Below are positions 16,901-25,501 of a DNA stretch of 64,000 nt, in pieces. The stretch is from the NCBI RefSeq assembly GCF_000719345.1, contig NZ_JOFX01000013.1, positions 1 through 64,000 of the forward strand, given 5' to 3'. The first letter of the stretch is position 1, and each line of letters starts with the position of its first letter. Source of the stretch: Streptomyces sp. NRRL F-2664. Its GTDB lineage: Bacteria; Actinomycetota; Actinomycetes; Streptomycetales; Streptomycetaceae. Position numbers and translations under genes: made by a program. Under the pieces are notes generated by a model that was not told the DNA's origin, searched no databases, and saw nothing but the letters and a program-made list of their open reading frames with translations.

Positions 16901-17572
16901 CGCCGTCACCGGCTCACTCCGGGGCATCGCGCGCCATCCGTCCAGGACGGCATCGATCCGCGGAGCGAGCCGGGCACGCGCCGCGAAGCGGGGGACACCC
17001 GCCATCAGCAGCGCGTCGTACTCGGTATCGGTGTGCCGTACCGCAGCCCGTACCGCCACCGCGACCGCCGTCTCGTCCAGGGCCCGCCCGGCCGCGGTGC
17101 GGCCCACTCGGCCACTGCCGCGCAACGAGGCGTGCGCGGCGATCGCCACAGCCCTGTCGGCCGGACAGCCGGGGAACAACCGCACGATCTCCGCCGCGAA
17201 CGCCGCGGTGAAGCGGACGTCCTGCGCGGCCCGGCGCAGCCGGTCCCGCTCGCGGCGCCGCGCCCGCGCCTCGGAGTCGGCGAGACAGGCCCGTTCCGCG
17301 CCGGCCAGGGCGGCCTCCTCCACGAGCAGCCCGAGGCGCTCGTAGCGGCGGCGCCGCTTGTGGAAGCGGACGACGACGGCGGACAGCGAACTGCCGCGGT
17401 GAGCACGGCGGGTGAGCGCCGCGTCCCCGCGGGGGAGGTAGACGAGGTGCCCCAGATCCGCGCAGTCCAGGCAGCGGGGCACACCGGCCTCGCGCACCAG
17501 GTGCCGGAGCGGCCCCTGTCGGCACTCCGCGCAGTGGATCTGCTTCACGGACTCGAACACGACCAGGCTCAT
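16748..17572 (-). CDS. DUF2293 family protein
   Basis: 274 aa from ATG (reverse of 17570-17572); an ATG at 17602 would add 10 residues. Two CxxC pairs near the N-terminus (HCAEC and RCLDC) suggest a zinc ribbon. A long basic helical region follows, then the DUF2293 core (FPGCPADRAVAIAAHASLRGSGRVGRTAAGRAL) ending near DGWRAMPR. The final 51 codons after that point read antisense to the chaplin sorting region and look like run-on sequence, since family members usually end near the core. Function unknown. Confidence 0.78.
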   Translation of the reverse strand: MSLVVFESVKQIHCAECRQGPLRHLVREAGVPRCLDCADLGHLVYLPRGDAALTRRAHRGSSLSAVVVRFHKRRRRYERLGLLVEEAALAGAERACLADSEARARRRERDRLRRAAQDVRFTAAFAAEIVRLFPGCPADRAVAIAAHASLRGSGRVGRTAAGRALDETAVAVAVRAAVRHTDTEYDALLMAGVPRFAARARLAPRIDAVLDGWRAMPRSEPVTALVDPEAAIEHEAAEQQGSTGGQEVADGVGTSVGERLTVPGRLGRGDAGDG

Positions 17573-17573
17573 A

Positions 17574-17614
17574 CAGGTGTGATACCGCTCTCCCACCCTC
17601 ATATCACCTGGTGA
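17574..17614. promoter_or_regulatory. Inverted repeat between DUF2293 and cupin genes
   Basis: TCACCTGGTGA (17604-17614) is an 11-bp odd palindrome, and CAGGTG at 17574-17579 is a further half-site in inverted orientation to CACCTG. Located at the DUF2293 start in the divergent region; possible operator, weak support. Confidence 0.35.
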
Positions 17615-17720
17615 CGAAGGGCGGTTGAGGTTTCACCCACTCTTCCTGGATCGGCCTGATCACTCCTACGGTGGGCCGTGGACCATGGACCGCGGGGGCC
17701 GGTCCACGGAGGAGGAGCAC

Positions 17721-18293
17721 ATGGGCGCACGGCGGACGACGACGGCACGGCCGCCGGTGACCGGCTTCGGCATGGGCACCGGCAGGGCATGCGTCACCAC
17801 GGTCCCCGAGGGCCGGGAGATCGTCATCCCGCCGGGCGGCTGCACCGGCTGGCACTTCCACCGGGTGCGACTCGACGCCGTCGTCCTGGCCGGCACCCTG
17901 ACCCGGGTCCTGCACGACCTCACCGTCGAGGTGCACCGGCCCGGGACCTCCTTCGTGGAACCCGCGGGCAGCGGACACATACACCTCGGGCACAACCTCG
18001 GCACCGAGCCGGTCGTCCTCCATGTGACCCCCCGGCTGCCCGAGGGCACCCCTTTCTCCATACCCGTGCCGGCCCCTGCCGGCGCCACCCACGACGTCTG
18101 CCGCCACCACGCCGCCCAAGAGCCGCTGCCCGAGCCGTTCGAGCCGGTCGAGCCGTTCCAGTCGGCCGAGCCGGCCAAGCTGTCCGAGCAGGCCGACCAG
18201 ACCGACCAGGCCGTAGCGACAGGGTCGTACCGGCCGCACGTGCCGGCCGGTACGGCTCACACGAGTCGGCGTATCTCGCCGCGCACCCGGTAG
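17721..18293 (+). CDS. Cupin domain protein
   Basis: 190 aa from ATG 17721, which follows a textbook GGAGGAGGAG. The cupin core occupies about residues 25-115: VIPPGGCTGWHFHRV (metal-binding HxH), LTRVLHD, and GTSFVEPAGSGHIHLGHN. The rest is an acidic/Pro/Gln tail of low complexity containing repeated EPFEPVEPF-like units. Probably a small metal-dependent or sensor cupin of unknown ligand. An upstream in-frame ATG lacks a ribosome binding site. The 3' end overlaps the convergent WGR gene by 37 nt. Confidence 0.82.
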   Translation: MGARRTTTARPPVTGFGMGTGRACVTTVPEGREIVIPPGGCTGWHFHRVRLDAVVLAGTLTRVLHDLTVEVHRPGTSFVEPAGSGHIHLGHNLGTEPVVLHVTPRLPEGTPFSIPVPAPAGATHDVCRHHAAQEPLPEPFEPVEPFQSAEPAKLSEQADQTDQAVATGSYRPHVPAGTAHTSRRISPRTR

Positions 18294-19711
18294 AAGCCCC
18301 CGGAAGCCGCGTGCAGGCCGTCGACCACATACCGGGCGCCCGCCTCCCGGATCCCCCGCGGGAACTGCACGTGCCAGGTCGGCTCGAAGCCGCTCGACAC
18401 GACCTGCACCCTCATCCGGCCGCCCTGCTGGACGCACTCCACCACCACACCGCCCGCCGGTCCCGCCGCCACCGAGGCCATCGAGACCGTCGCCACCGCC
18501 GAGGCCGAAGCCGCCGGTGTGAACACCGGTAGCGCCGCCGCCGACTTCACGTCCATCGGCGCGGGCACCGAACCCTGCTGCGCCGCCGCGATCGCCTGCT
18601 CGCTCGCGTCCACGCACACCAGGGAACCGTCCGTGGTGACGAGGTACAGCCGCCCCTCCAGGTACTGCATCGACAGCGCCGACCCGCCGCCCGTCCCCAG
18701 CTTCCACAGCCGGTTCCCGTCCGCGTCGAAGCAGTAGACGGAGGAGGAGGAGTCGCCCGCGAAGACGTGCCGGCCGTCGGGCGACGTCGCGCACGAATAC
18801 ACCGCCGCGTCGCACCGGTAGGCCGCCTCCGTGGCCCCCGAGGCCTTCGACAGCCGCTGCACGGTGTTGCGGACCGTACCCGCATACACCGAGTGCTCCT
18901 CCTGCCAGCCGAACAGGACACCACCCGGGGTGGCGCTGTGCCACAACTGCCCGGTGCCGTCGGCCGCGTAGGCCGTCACGCCGCCGCTGTGCCCGTGGTA
19001 GACCGCCCGCTCGTCGGCCCGGACCATCCACGCCCCCGTCCCGGCGGACCTCCGCGACCACTGGTGCTCGTCCTCGTGGTCGATGACGGTCAGGCCGCCG
19101 TTCGCGTCGGAGACGTTGAGGACGCCCTCACGGATGTCCAGCCAGTAGATGTCCACGTCCGCCGCGATGGCGTAGGCACCGAAGGGCACCTTCGACGACA
19201 GGTCGTACACCGTGCCGTCGTCACAGCCCGCGTATATCCAGAACTCGTCCGCCACCAGGCACTTCACCCCGTCGGGCAGCGAATAGCGGGCCAGCACCTC
19301 ACCGCCGTGGCTCAGCGTGTAGACGTCACCGGCCTGGTTGCCGACCCAGCAGCGGTCCTCGTCGACGTGGATGCCGAAGGCGGCGGAGCCGGTCCGGAAG
19401 CGCCACAGCACCGGGGCGACGGCACGCGCCGTCGACGGCGCCGACGCCACCTGGCGGCGCGTCACCGCCCGCGCGGCCCGCTGCCCCTGCACGGCCGGGG
19501 CGTACCCCTTGCGGACCTTCTCGCCGATCTTCTTGGCGGCGGCCGCCCGCGCCTTCTCGGAGGTCGGGAAGGAAGAGCTCTGCAACTGGCCCGGCGCGCC
19601 GATGCGTCCGTAGCGCACGGAGACGACGGTGCCGTCCACGGCCACCTCGTAGAACTTGTGTGCCCCGCCGCCGTCCTGCGACAGCTCCAGATACGTCGTC
19701 TCCCGAGCCAT
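18257..19711 (-). CDS. WGR domain / beta-propeller protein
   Basis: 484 aa. ATG with GGGGAGGGG upstream. The N-terminal WGR-type domain (about residues 1-75; YLELSQDGGGAHKFYEVAVDG, VSVRYGRIG, then KARAAAAKKIGEKVRKGY) is followed by a linker. Next is a repeat region (about 105-375) with blades such as GDVYTLSHGGEVLARY, GRHVFAGDSSSSVYCFDADGNRLW and DGSLVCVDAS, resembling a PQQ/WD40-like propeller. A C-terminal basic domain closes it. WGR domains are nucleic-acid or nick-binding modules known from PARP-like proteins; fusion to a propeller suggests a scaffold. The role is not known. No signal peptide, so cytoplasmic. Confidence 0.83.
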   Translation of the reverse strand: MARETTYLELSQDGGGAHKFYEVAVDGTVVSVRYGRIGAPGQLQSSSFPTSEKARAAAAKKIGEKVRKGYAPAVQGQRAARAVTRRQVASAPSTARAVAPVLWRFRTGSAAFGIHVDEDRCWVGNQAGDVYTLSHGGEVLARYSLPDGVKCLVADEFWIYAGCDDGTVYDLSSKVPFGAYAIAADVDIYWLDIREGVLNVSDANGGLTVIDHEDEHQWSRRSAGTGAWMVRADERAVYHGHSGGVTAYAADGTGQLWHSATPGGVLFGWQEEHSVYAGTVRNTVQRLSKASGATEAAYRCDAAVYSCATSPDGRHVFAGDSSSSVYCFDADGNRLWKLGTGGGSALSMQYLEGRLYLVTTDGSLVCVDASEQAIAAAQQGSVPAPMDVKSAAALPVFTPAASASAVATVSMASVAAGPAGGVVVECVQQGGRMRVQVVSSGFEPTWHVQFPRGIREAGARYVVDGLHAASGGFYRVRGEIRRLV

Positions 19712-19801
19712 GGCAGACCCCTCCCCGAAAGCCGGTCCACCGGCGCCCTTCGCGGTGATCCCTCGTGAGAAAAGCTAGGGCCGACCACTGACAATGGGCC
19801 G

Positions 19802-20449
19802 GTGCAGTGGGAAGCGATCACATGGCAGCGGATGGCCGAGCGGCTCGCCGGCCACCTCGACGACCCCGCCCGCGCCCCCGCGCCGGAGGGCCGGCAGCGC
19901 GTGGGCATCGACGGCGCGCCCGCCGCCGACACCGGCACCCTCGCCGGGCTGCTCGCGGAGGAACTGCGGCTGCGCGGGCGCGCGGTCGTGGTCGTGCCCA
20001 CCGGTGGCTTCCTGCGGCCGGCCTCCCTCCGTTTCGAGTTCGGGCGGCGGGACGTGGACGCGTACCTGGACGGCTGGTACGACACGGCCGCGCTGTGGCG
20101 GGAGGTGTTCGCGCCGACCGATCCGGGAGGGACGGGGCGGGTGCTGCCGGACCTGTGGGATCCGGTGACCGACCGGGCGACGCGCAGCCCCTACGTCGAC
20201 CTCCCGGCCGGGGGTGTGCTGGTGGTGCACGGGCCGCTGCTGCTGGGGCGGTGGTTCCCGTTCGACCTGAGCGTGCACGTCCGGCTCTCGGCGGGGGCGT
20301 TGGCGCGGCGGACGCCGGAGTCCGAGCGGTGGACGGGGGCGGCGTTCGCCCGGTACGAGGCGGAGGTGGATCCGGCGTCCGCCGCCGATGTGGTGGTGCG
20401 GGCCGATGATGCCCGGCATCCCGCGTGGTCGGGGGTGCGGGGGCGGTGA
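19802..20449 (+). CDS. Uridine kinase-like protein with a degenerate P-loop
   Basis: 215 aa from GTG 19802. The fold order matches the uridine kinase/P-loop nucleoside kinase family: strand VGIDGA, a helix, RGRAVVVVPTGGFLRP, YDTAALWREVF, LPAGGVLVVHGPLLL and FDLSVHVRLS. However, the expected Walker A (GxxGxGK[ST]) reads GAPAADTGT, with the catalytic Lys missing. It is therefore likely inactive as a conventional kinase or has changed role; whether this is general in the genus is not visible here. No partner operon; followed by a repeat array. Confidence 0.68.
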   Translation: MQWEAITWQRMAERLAGHLDDPARAPAPEGRQRVGIDGAPAADTGTLAGLLAEELRLRGRAVVVVPTGGFLRPASLRFEFGRRDVDAYLDGWYDTAALWREVFAPTDPGGTGRVLPDLWDPVTDRATRSPYVDLPAGGVLVVHGPLLLGRWFPFDLSVHVRLSAGALARRTPESERWTGAAFARYEAEVDPASAADVVVRADDARHPAWSGVRGR

Positions 20450-20520
20450 GCGTGCGGGGTGGGGGTGCGGATGCCGCTGCGCGAAGCCCCCTTCCCCGTG
20501 CCCCGGGCACCCCGGACGCG

Positions 20521-20735
20521 CGCCTCAAACGCCGGCGGGGCTGAAAGACCGGGGCTCCGCCCCCGGCCCCGCGCCTCAAGCCCCGGCGGGGCTGAGAGAC
20601 CGGGGCTCCGCCCCCATCCCCGCGCCTCAAACGCCGGCGGGGGCTGAAAGACCTCAAACGCCGGCGGGGCTGGAAGACCTCAAACGCCGGCGGGGCCGGA
20701 AGACCTCGAACGCCGCCGAGGCTGGAAGACGGGGC
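20521..20735. repeat. Array of six GCC-GGCGGGG intergenic repeats
   Basis: Six imperfect copies of CCTCAAACGCCGGCGGGGCTG (shown in part: CGCCGGCGGGG) run in the same orientation from 20521. The first three are spaced about 51 bp with GGGGCTCCGCCCC hairpins between; the last three are spaced 26 bp. This fills most of the 300-bp gap 20450-20749 between the kinase-like gene and psuK. No coding capacity; several self-complementary hairpins. A related cluster lies at 42749-42905. Confidence 0.8.
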
Positions 20736-20749
20736 CGGAAGGGGACGGG

Positions 20750-21655
20750 TTAGGGGCGGCCTCCCGGGTGGATTATGGCGCGGGCCGCGGCTCGGCAGCC
20801 GGCGCGGGCCGCTTGCGGCGGGTCCGCGCCGTCCAGGCGGGCCGCCAGGAAGGCGCCGGTGAAGGCGTCACCGGCGCCCGTGGAGTCCACCACCGGCTCG
20901 GTCGGCGGCTCCGCCGCCACCTCCGCCGTGATCCGGCCGCGCTCGGCCACGAGCGCCCCCGCCGGGCCCAGGGTCACGACCACCAGCGGCACCCGCCGGC
21001 TCAGCGCCGTCGCCGCACGGGCCACTCCTTCGCCCTCCGGCAGCCCGGCCAGCAGCCGGGCCTCGTCCTCGTTCGGCAGCAGCACCCCCGCCCCCGCCAC
21101 GGCGTCCAGGAAGCGCTGCGGACCCAGCGCCGCGAGGAATCCGGCCGAGGCGGGATCCACGCTCACCGACACCCCCCGCATCCGCGCGGCCCGCAGCGCG
21201 ACCAGGGCCAGCTCCCGGCTGGGGTCGGCGAAGAACAGATAGCCGGACAGGTGCAGGTGCGCCGCACCGTCCAGCAGCGACGGAGCCCAGTCGGCCGGGC
21301 ACAGCCGCAGCGAGGCCCCGCTGTCGGTCAGGAAGGTCCGCTCCGCGTCCTTCCCGACGAGGGCCACCACCGTCCCCGTCGGCTCCTCCTGGTCGATCAC
21401 CAGCCGGGGCCGCACTCCCGCGTCCACCAGGGCCCGTTCGTGCCACCGCGCCGATTCGGTGCCCACCCGCGCGAGGAGGCGTACCTCGGCGCTCCCCGTA
21501 CGGGCGGCCCAGCAGGCCGCATTGGCCCCGGCGCCCCCCGGCAGGGTGCGGATGCGGGCTGCGGTGTCGGTGGCCGGAGCCAGCGGATCGGTGTGGACGG
21601 CGACCACGTCCGTCACCACGTCCCCGACGACGAGCAGCGCGCCCGCAGCGGTCAT
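20750..21655 (-). CDS. PfkB-family kinase, probable pseudouridine kinase
   Basis: 301 aa from ATG (reverse of 21653-21655), overlapping the psuG stop by 4 nt. A ribokinase-fold protein: LVVGDVVTDVV start, PGGAGANAACWAARTG substrate/lid region, and the PfkB signature DSTGAGDAFTGAFLA with catalytic Asp near the C-terminus. Coupling to a PsuG gene indicates phosphorylation of pseudouridine to pseudouridine-5'-phosphate, which PsuG then splits. The PfkB family is broad, so other sugars or nucleosides remain possible, but the context is strong. A longer open frame to 22108 is antisense-frame run-on of psuG. Confidence 0.88.
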   Translation of the reverse strand: MTAAGALLVVGDVVTDVVAVHTDPLAPATDTAARIRTLPGGAGANAACWAARTGSAEVRLLARVGTESARWHERALVDAGVRPRLVIDQEEPTGTVVALVGKDAERTFLTDSGASLRLCPADWAPSLLDGAAHLHLSGYLFFADPSRELALVALRAARMRGVSVSVDPASAGFLAALGPQRFLDAVAGAGVLLPNEDEARLLAGLPEGEGVARAATALSRRVPLVVVTLGPAGALVAERGRITAEVAAEPPTEPVVDSTGAGDAFTGAFLAARLDGADPPQAARAGCRAAARAIIHPGGRP

Positions 21656-22596
21656 GCCCGCGCCGCCCAGGCCCCGGCGATCCGGGCACCGAGCCGCACG
21701 TTGCCGCGTACCGCCGCCAGGTTCGCCTCCAGCGAGGCCCCGCCGGTCGCCCGTACCAGGAAGTCCAGCAGGAACGGGGTCACCGCCTGGCCGGTGATGC
21801 CGCGCTCGCGGCACGCGGCGAGGGCCTCGGCCAGGACCCGGTCGTGCAGCTCCGGGTCCAGCTGCTGATCGACGGCGACCGGGTTGGCCACGAGCAGCGC
21901 CGACTCCGCCGCCCCCAGGGCATCCTGAGCGGCCATCACCGCCGCGACCTCCTCGGGCCGGTGCACCGTCCAGTCCACCGGCTCGCCGGAATCGGCCAGG
22001 TAGAAGCCGGGGAACCGGCGCGTGCCGTACCCGAGGACGCCCACCCCCAGCGTCTCCAGCCGCTGCAGCGTGGCCGGCACGTCCAGGATGGACTTCACCC
22101 CCGCGCACACCACCGTGATCCGCGTCCGGGCCAGCAGCGCGAGGTCCGCCGACTCGTCCTGCGCACGGGCCCAGTCACGGTGCACGCCGCCCAGTCCGCC
22201 CGTCGCGAAGACGCGAAGCCCCGCCCCGGCCGCGAGGAAGGCGGTCGCGGACACCGTCGTCGCCCCGGTCGCGCCCGTCGCCAGTGCGGGGGCCAGATCC
22301 CGGTGACCCAGCTTGCGGACGCCGTCGCCGGTCGCGATCCGCTCCAGCCGGGTCTTGTCCAGGCCCACGCGGGCCACGCCGTCCACGACCGCGACCGTCG
22401 CCGGAACCGCACCCTCCGCGCGGACCAGTTCCTCCAGTTCGAGGCCCACCTCCAGGTTGCGGGGGCGGGGCAGCCCGTGCGCGAGGATCGTCGACTCCAG
22501 GGCCACCACGGGACGGCCCCGGTCGAGCGCCTCGCGCACCTCTTCGGACAGGACCGGTCCGCCGGACGGGGATGCAGTTGCTCTCTGCTGTGACAT
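21652..22596 (-). CDS. psuG: Pseudouridine-5'-phosphate glycosidase
   Basis: 314 aa from ATG (reverse of 22594-22596); an ATG 12 nt upstream is an alternative. Cleaves pseudouridine-5'-phosphate to uracil and ribose-5-phosphate. The family signature ESTILAHGLPRP lies near residue 37, and there are matching segments VPATVAVVDGVARVGL, GATTVSATAFLAAGAGLRVFATGGLGGVHRD, VVCAGVKSILD and RFPGFYL. Length agrees with the family (about 305). First gene of a two-gene operon with the kinase. Confidence 0.95.
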   Translation of the reverse strand: MSQQRATASPSGGPVLSEEVREALDRGRPVVALESTILAHGLPRPRNLEVGLELEELVRAEGAVPATVAVVDGVARVGLDKTRLERIATGDGVRKLGHRDLAPALATGATGATTVSATAFLAAGAGLRVFATGGLGGVHRDWARAQDESADLALLARTRITVVCAGVKSILDVPATLQRLETLGVGVLGYGTRRFPGFYLADSGEPVDWTVHRPEEVAAVMAAQDALGAAESALLVANPVAVDQQLDPELHDRVLAEALAACRERGITGQAVTPFLLDFLVRATGGASLEANLAAVRGNVRLGARIAGAWAARA

Positions 22597-22885
22597 GTCC
22601 CCATCCATGGCACGCCACCGGCACCCCCAAACGCACTCCCGTCGCACCAGCCCCAAGGTGTCCGAGGAGTGCCCCCCGGGGACGGGCGCGGCTGCTACGA
22701 CGGGCTCCCCGACCGCCGCGACCTCGTCCACGCGGACCGCGGCGCATTTCGCGGCCCGGCAGGGCCGGGCCCTCGACGCACCGCCCACCACCGCGTCGGG
22801 ACCTGCCGCCGGACTGGACAGGGTGACTCGTGGGGCGGTCCGTTCCTGGACGCTGTGGTCACCGTGCCGGGCGGGCGGGCCGCAC

Positions 22886-22900
22886 TAGGCTGGCGCGCCA
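22886..22900 (+). promoter_or_regulatory. -10 element of cupin gene, probable leaderless start
   Basis: TAGGCT (22886-22891) ends 8 nt before the ATG at 22900, and there is no purine-rich ribosome binding site. Implies a leaderless transcript. Confidence 0.5.
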
Positions 22901-23277
22901 TGAGCCCCAGCGATCACCCCGCCGCCCCGCCCGCCCCCGCATCCTTCGCCGTCGACGTGGCGGGCGTGGAGCTGGAACCCGACGACCTCGACCCCGCGCA
23001 GATCGTCTCCGGGGACCCGGTCGTCACCGGCAAGGTCCTGTGGGAGTCGGCCGACGGCAAGCAGGTGCGCGGGATCTGGCAGATCACTCCGGGCGTGGTC
23101 ACCGACGTCGAGGCCGACGAGCTGTTCGTCGTGGTCTTCGGACGCGCCACCGTCGAGGTCGAGGGCGGCGAGACCCTGGAGGTCGGGCCCGGCTCCGCCG
23201 CTGTGCTGCGGGAGGGCGACAAGACCGTCTGGACCGTCCACGAGACCCTCCGCAAGGCCTACCACATCAGCCACTGA
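22900..23277 (+). CDS. Cupin (DUF861/Cupin_3-type) protein
   Basis: 125 aa. A single small cupin barrel: GKVLWESADGKQVRGIWQITPG, DVEADELFVVVFGRATVEVEGG and GPGSAAVLREGDKTVWTVHETLRKAYHISH. This is the Cupin_3 pattern seen in (S)-ureidoglycine aminohydrolase-like and EutQ-like proteins, in which a Trp/Glu set replaces the classic HxH. No catalytic role can be assigned. The start is ATG 22900, where the protein-like sequence begins; the open frame extends back to 22669 without support. Confidence 0.82.
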   Translation: MSPSDHPAAPPAPASFAVDVAGVELEPDDLDPAQIVSGDPVVTGKVLWESADGKQVRGIWQITPGVVTDVEADELFVVVFGRATVEVEGGETLEVGPGSAAVLREGDKTVWTVHETLRKAYHISH

Positions 23278-23292
23278 GGCCGTACGCCCCCG

Positions 23293-24642
23293 TCAGCCCT
23301 TGTCGGCCCGCACCGGCACGCTCCTCCGGCGAACCCCCTCCGGCCCTGCGGGGTGGCGGCGTGCGGTGAAGAGGGCGAGCGCCGCCATCGGCAGCAGCAG
23401 CGAGGCACCGACAGCGTTCAGCCAGCCGTAGCCCGCCTGCGCCATGATCACGCCGGCGGCGGCGCCGCCCACGCCCGCGGCGGTGTTCATGGTGAGGTCG
23501 CTCAGGCCCTGTACGGCGGCCCGTGCCGCCTGCGGCACCGAGTCGGTCAGCAGGGCCGAGCCGGACACCATCCCCGCCGACCAGCCGAGGCCGAGCAGGA
23601 AGAGGCCGAGCGCGCTCTGCCCGTGGCTGGGCCCGGCCGTACCGGCGAGCAGCGCGGCGAGCGACAGCAGCCCCGCGGCGAGGCCGATCACGGTGAACCG
23701 GCCGAGCCGGTCGGCGAGCCACCCCATGAGCGGGGAGAACGCGAACATCCCCGCGATGTGGCCGCTGATGACCAGCCCGACCAGTTCGAGGCCGGCGCCG
23801 TGGTGGCCGAGGTCCATCGGGGTCATGACCATGATCGAGACCATGGTGGTGTGGGAGACGGCGACGGTCAGGAGGGCGAGCCGGGCCCGGGGGGAGGACC
23901 GCACGGCGGCGATGCCGGCGCGGATCGAGCGGCCCTCGCGGCCCTGCTCCTCGGGGGCGGCGACGGACCGTGCCGTCAGCAGCGGGTCGGGCCGCAGGAG
24001 TACGGCGATCAGCGCTCCGGTCAGGACGAAGACGACGGCGGCCCACACGAAGGGGCCCGCCGTCTCGGGTATGGAGGTCCCGGCGAAGCTGCGGCTCGCG
24101 GGGGCGGACAGGTTGGGCCCGAGGACCGCGCCGAGGGTGGACGCCCACACGACGACCGAGATGGCCCGGGCCCGGTGGTCCGGTGCGGCGAGGTCCGCGG
24201 CGGCGAACCGGGCCTGGAGGTTCGCGGAGGAGGCGGCACCGAAGGCGGCCATGCCGAGCAGCAGCAGCGGGAAGCTCTTGACCGTGGCGGCGAGGACGAC
24301 CAGGCCGGCCCCGACGGCGCCGATCCCGTAGGCCAGGACCAGCCCCGGGCGCCGGCCGCGCGCGTTCATCAGGGCGGCGAGCGGCAGCGAGACCAGGGCG
24401 GTGCCGATCACCGAGGCGGTGGAGGCGAAGCCGGACAGCGCCTCGGTGCCGCTGACCTCCGTGGCGAGTACGGGCGCCAGGGCGATGCTGATGGGCACGC
24501 CGAGGCCGCCCAGCACCTGCCCGGCCATGAGGACCCGGGAGGTGCGCTTCTGCAGCCGGGCCAGTTCGGGCAGGCCGAGCGGCGGGGCGGGTGGTGGGGT
24601 CGGAGGCGGGGTGGGCCGGTCCGTGCCGGGCGAGGCGGTCAC
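23293..24642 (-). CDS. MFS transporter
   Basis: 449 aa from GTG (reverse of 24640-24642), with GAGGGCGGGG upstream; a GTG at 24744 would add 34 Arg/Pro-rich residues and is less likely. About 12 membrane helices are predicted by eye, with a long central loop (about 200-225) and the MFS motif A-like NARGRRPG in loop 2-3 and LADRLGRF after helix 8. The Pro-rich N-terminal tail is cytoplasmic. Drug/metabolite exporters of this type are common in actinobacteria; the substrate is unknown. It is convergent with the cupin gene, 15 nt from its stop. Confidence 0.87.
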   Translation of the reverse strand: MTASPGTDRPTPPPTPPPAPPLGLPELARLQKRTSRVLMAGQVLGGLGVPISIALAPVLATEVSGTEALSGFASTASVIGTALVSLPLAALMNARGRRPGLVLAYGIGAVGAGLVVLAATVKSFPLLLLGMAAFGAASSANLQARFAAADLAAPDHRARAISVVVWASTLGAVLGPNLSAPASRSFAGTSIPETAGPFVWAAVVFVLTGALIAVLLRPDPLLTARSVAAPEEQGREGRSIRAGIAAVRSSPRARLALLTVAVSHTTMVSIMVMTPMDLGHHGAGLELVGLVISGHIAGMFAFSPLMGWLADRLGRFTVIGLAAGLLSLAALLAGTAGPSHGQSALGLFLLGLGWSAGMVSGSALLTDSVPQAARAAVQGLSDLTMNTAAGVGGAAAGVIMAQAGYGWLNAVGASLLLPMAALALFTARRHPAGPEGVRRRSVPVRADKG

Positions 24643-24887
24643 GCCGTACCCCGCCCTCGCGGGTGCGCGGCGGCGCGGCGCGCGGGGGGCGCGGTGGGGC
24701 CGGGTGCGGCGGCGGCAGCAGTAGTCACCGCCGCAGTGTGCCACCCCTTACCGCCGGGCGGAACCGGGCCGTCGTCGGGGACGTGCCCGCAGGTCACAGC
24801 GCGGCAGCCGGGACCGTGAGGACGGCAGTGACGGCAGTGACGGCCGTGCCGGTTGTGACTGCGGCTGACGGCCGTCGAGCCGGGGCG

Positions 24888-25451
24888 TCAGAACAGCGGC
24901 TGCGGCAGGACCCCCTCCAGCGCGAGCAGCTGCCGCTTGGTCTCCAGACCGCCGCCGAACCCCCCGATGCCCCCGTCGTTCTCCACGACCCGGTGGCAGG
25001 GGACCACCAGCGGCAGGGGGTTCGAGCCCATGGCGTTGCCCACGGCCTGCGCGGCGCCGGGCTGTCCGGCACGGGCGGCCAGCTCCCCGTAGCCGACGAC
25101 CGATCCGTAGGGCACGGAACGGTCCAGCTCCTGGAGCACCTGCCGGTTGAAGCCGGAGCTCAGGCGCCAGTCCAGCGGGAGGTCGAAACGCCGCAGTGCA
25201 CCGGCGAAGTAGGCGGCGAGCTGCCGGACCGGCTCGGCCAGCAGCACCTCCTCGCCCGGCGCGGGCCTCCTGGCGTCGGCGCCGAGCCGTGAGACGAGCG
25301 GACCCACCATCCGGTCGACCCGGTCCGGTCCGGCATGGAACTCGACCCGGACCAGCCCCTCCGGGGTCGCGGCCAGGAGCAGGGGACCGATGTCGCTGGC
25401 GACGACGGTCCATTCGAGGTGCGGTCCGCGGGGCCGCTCGGTGCTGTCCAC
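24888..25451 (-). CDS. ogt: Methylated-DNA-protein-cysteine methyltransferase
   Basis: 187 aa from GTG (reverse of 25449-25451). Direct reversal of O6-alkylguanine (and O4-alkylthymine) by transfer to an active-site Cys in PCHRVV (Cys152). The DNA-binding HTH and conserved loop VPYGSVVGYGELAARAGQPGAAQAVGNAMGSNPLP (given as landmarks VPYGSVVGY and QAVGNAMGSNP) precede it. An N-terminal ribonuclease-like domain is present. There is no Ada-type regulatory domain. A TACCGT element 6 nt before the start suggests a leaderless transcript. Confidence 0.95.
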   Translation of the reverse strand: MDSTERPRGPHLEWTVVASDIGPLLLAATPEGLVRVEFHAGPDRVDRMVGPLVSRLGADARRPAPGEEVLLAEPVRQLAAYFAGALRRFDLPLDWRLSSGFNRQVLQELDRSVPYGSVVGYGELAARAGQPGAAQAVGNAMGSNPLPLVVPCHRVVENDGGIGGFGGGLETKRQLLALEGVLPQPLF

Positions 25452-25463
25452 GCGTCCACGGTA
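25451..25463 (-). promoter_or_regulatory. -10 element of ogt, probable leaderless start
   Basis: On the minus strand TACCGT (25463-25458) ends 6 nt before the GTG at 25451. Confidence 0.5.
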
Positions 25464-25501
25464 CGGCCCGCCTCCGACAGGCTGCGCCCGCCCGGGGCGG
25501 C

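Noticed and set aside
20521..20735. CRISPR array
   Set aside because: Spacers between repeats are themselves repetitive and self-complementary, repeat lengths vary, and no cas genes are near.
22669..22899. Longer cupin protein starting upstream
   Set aside because: The extra residues are His/Arg/Gly-rich and unlike the protein; an in-phase -10 box right before ATG 22900 fixes the start better.
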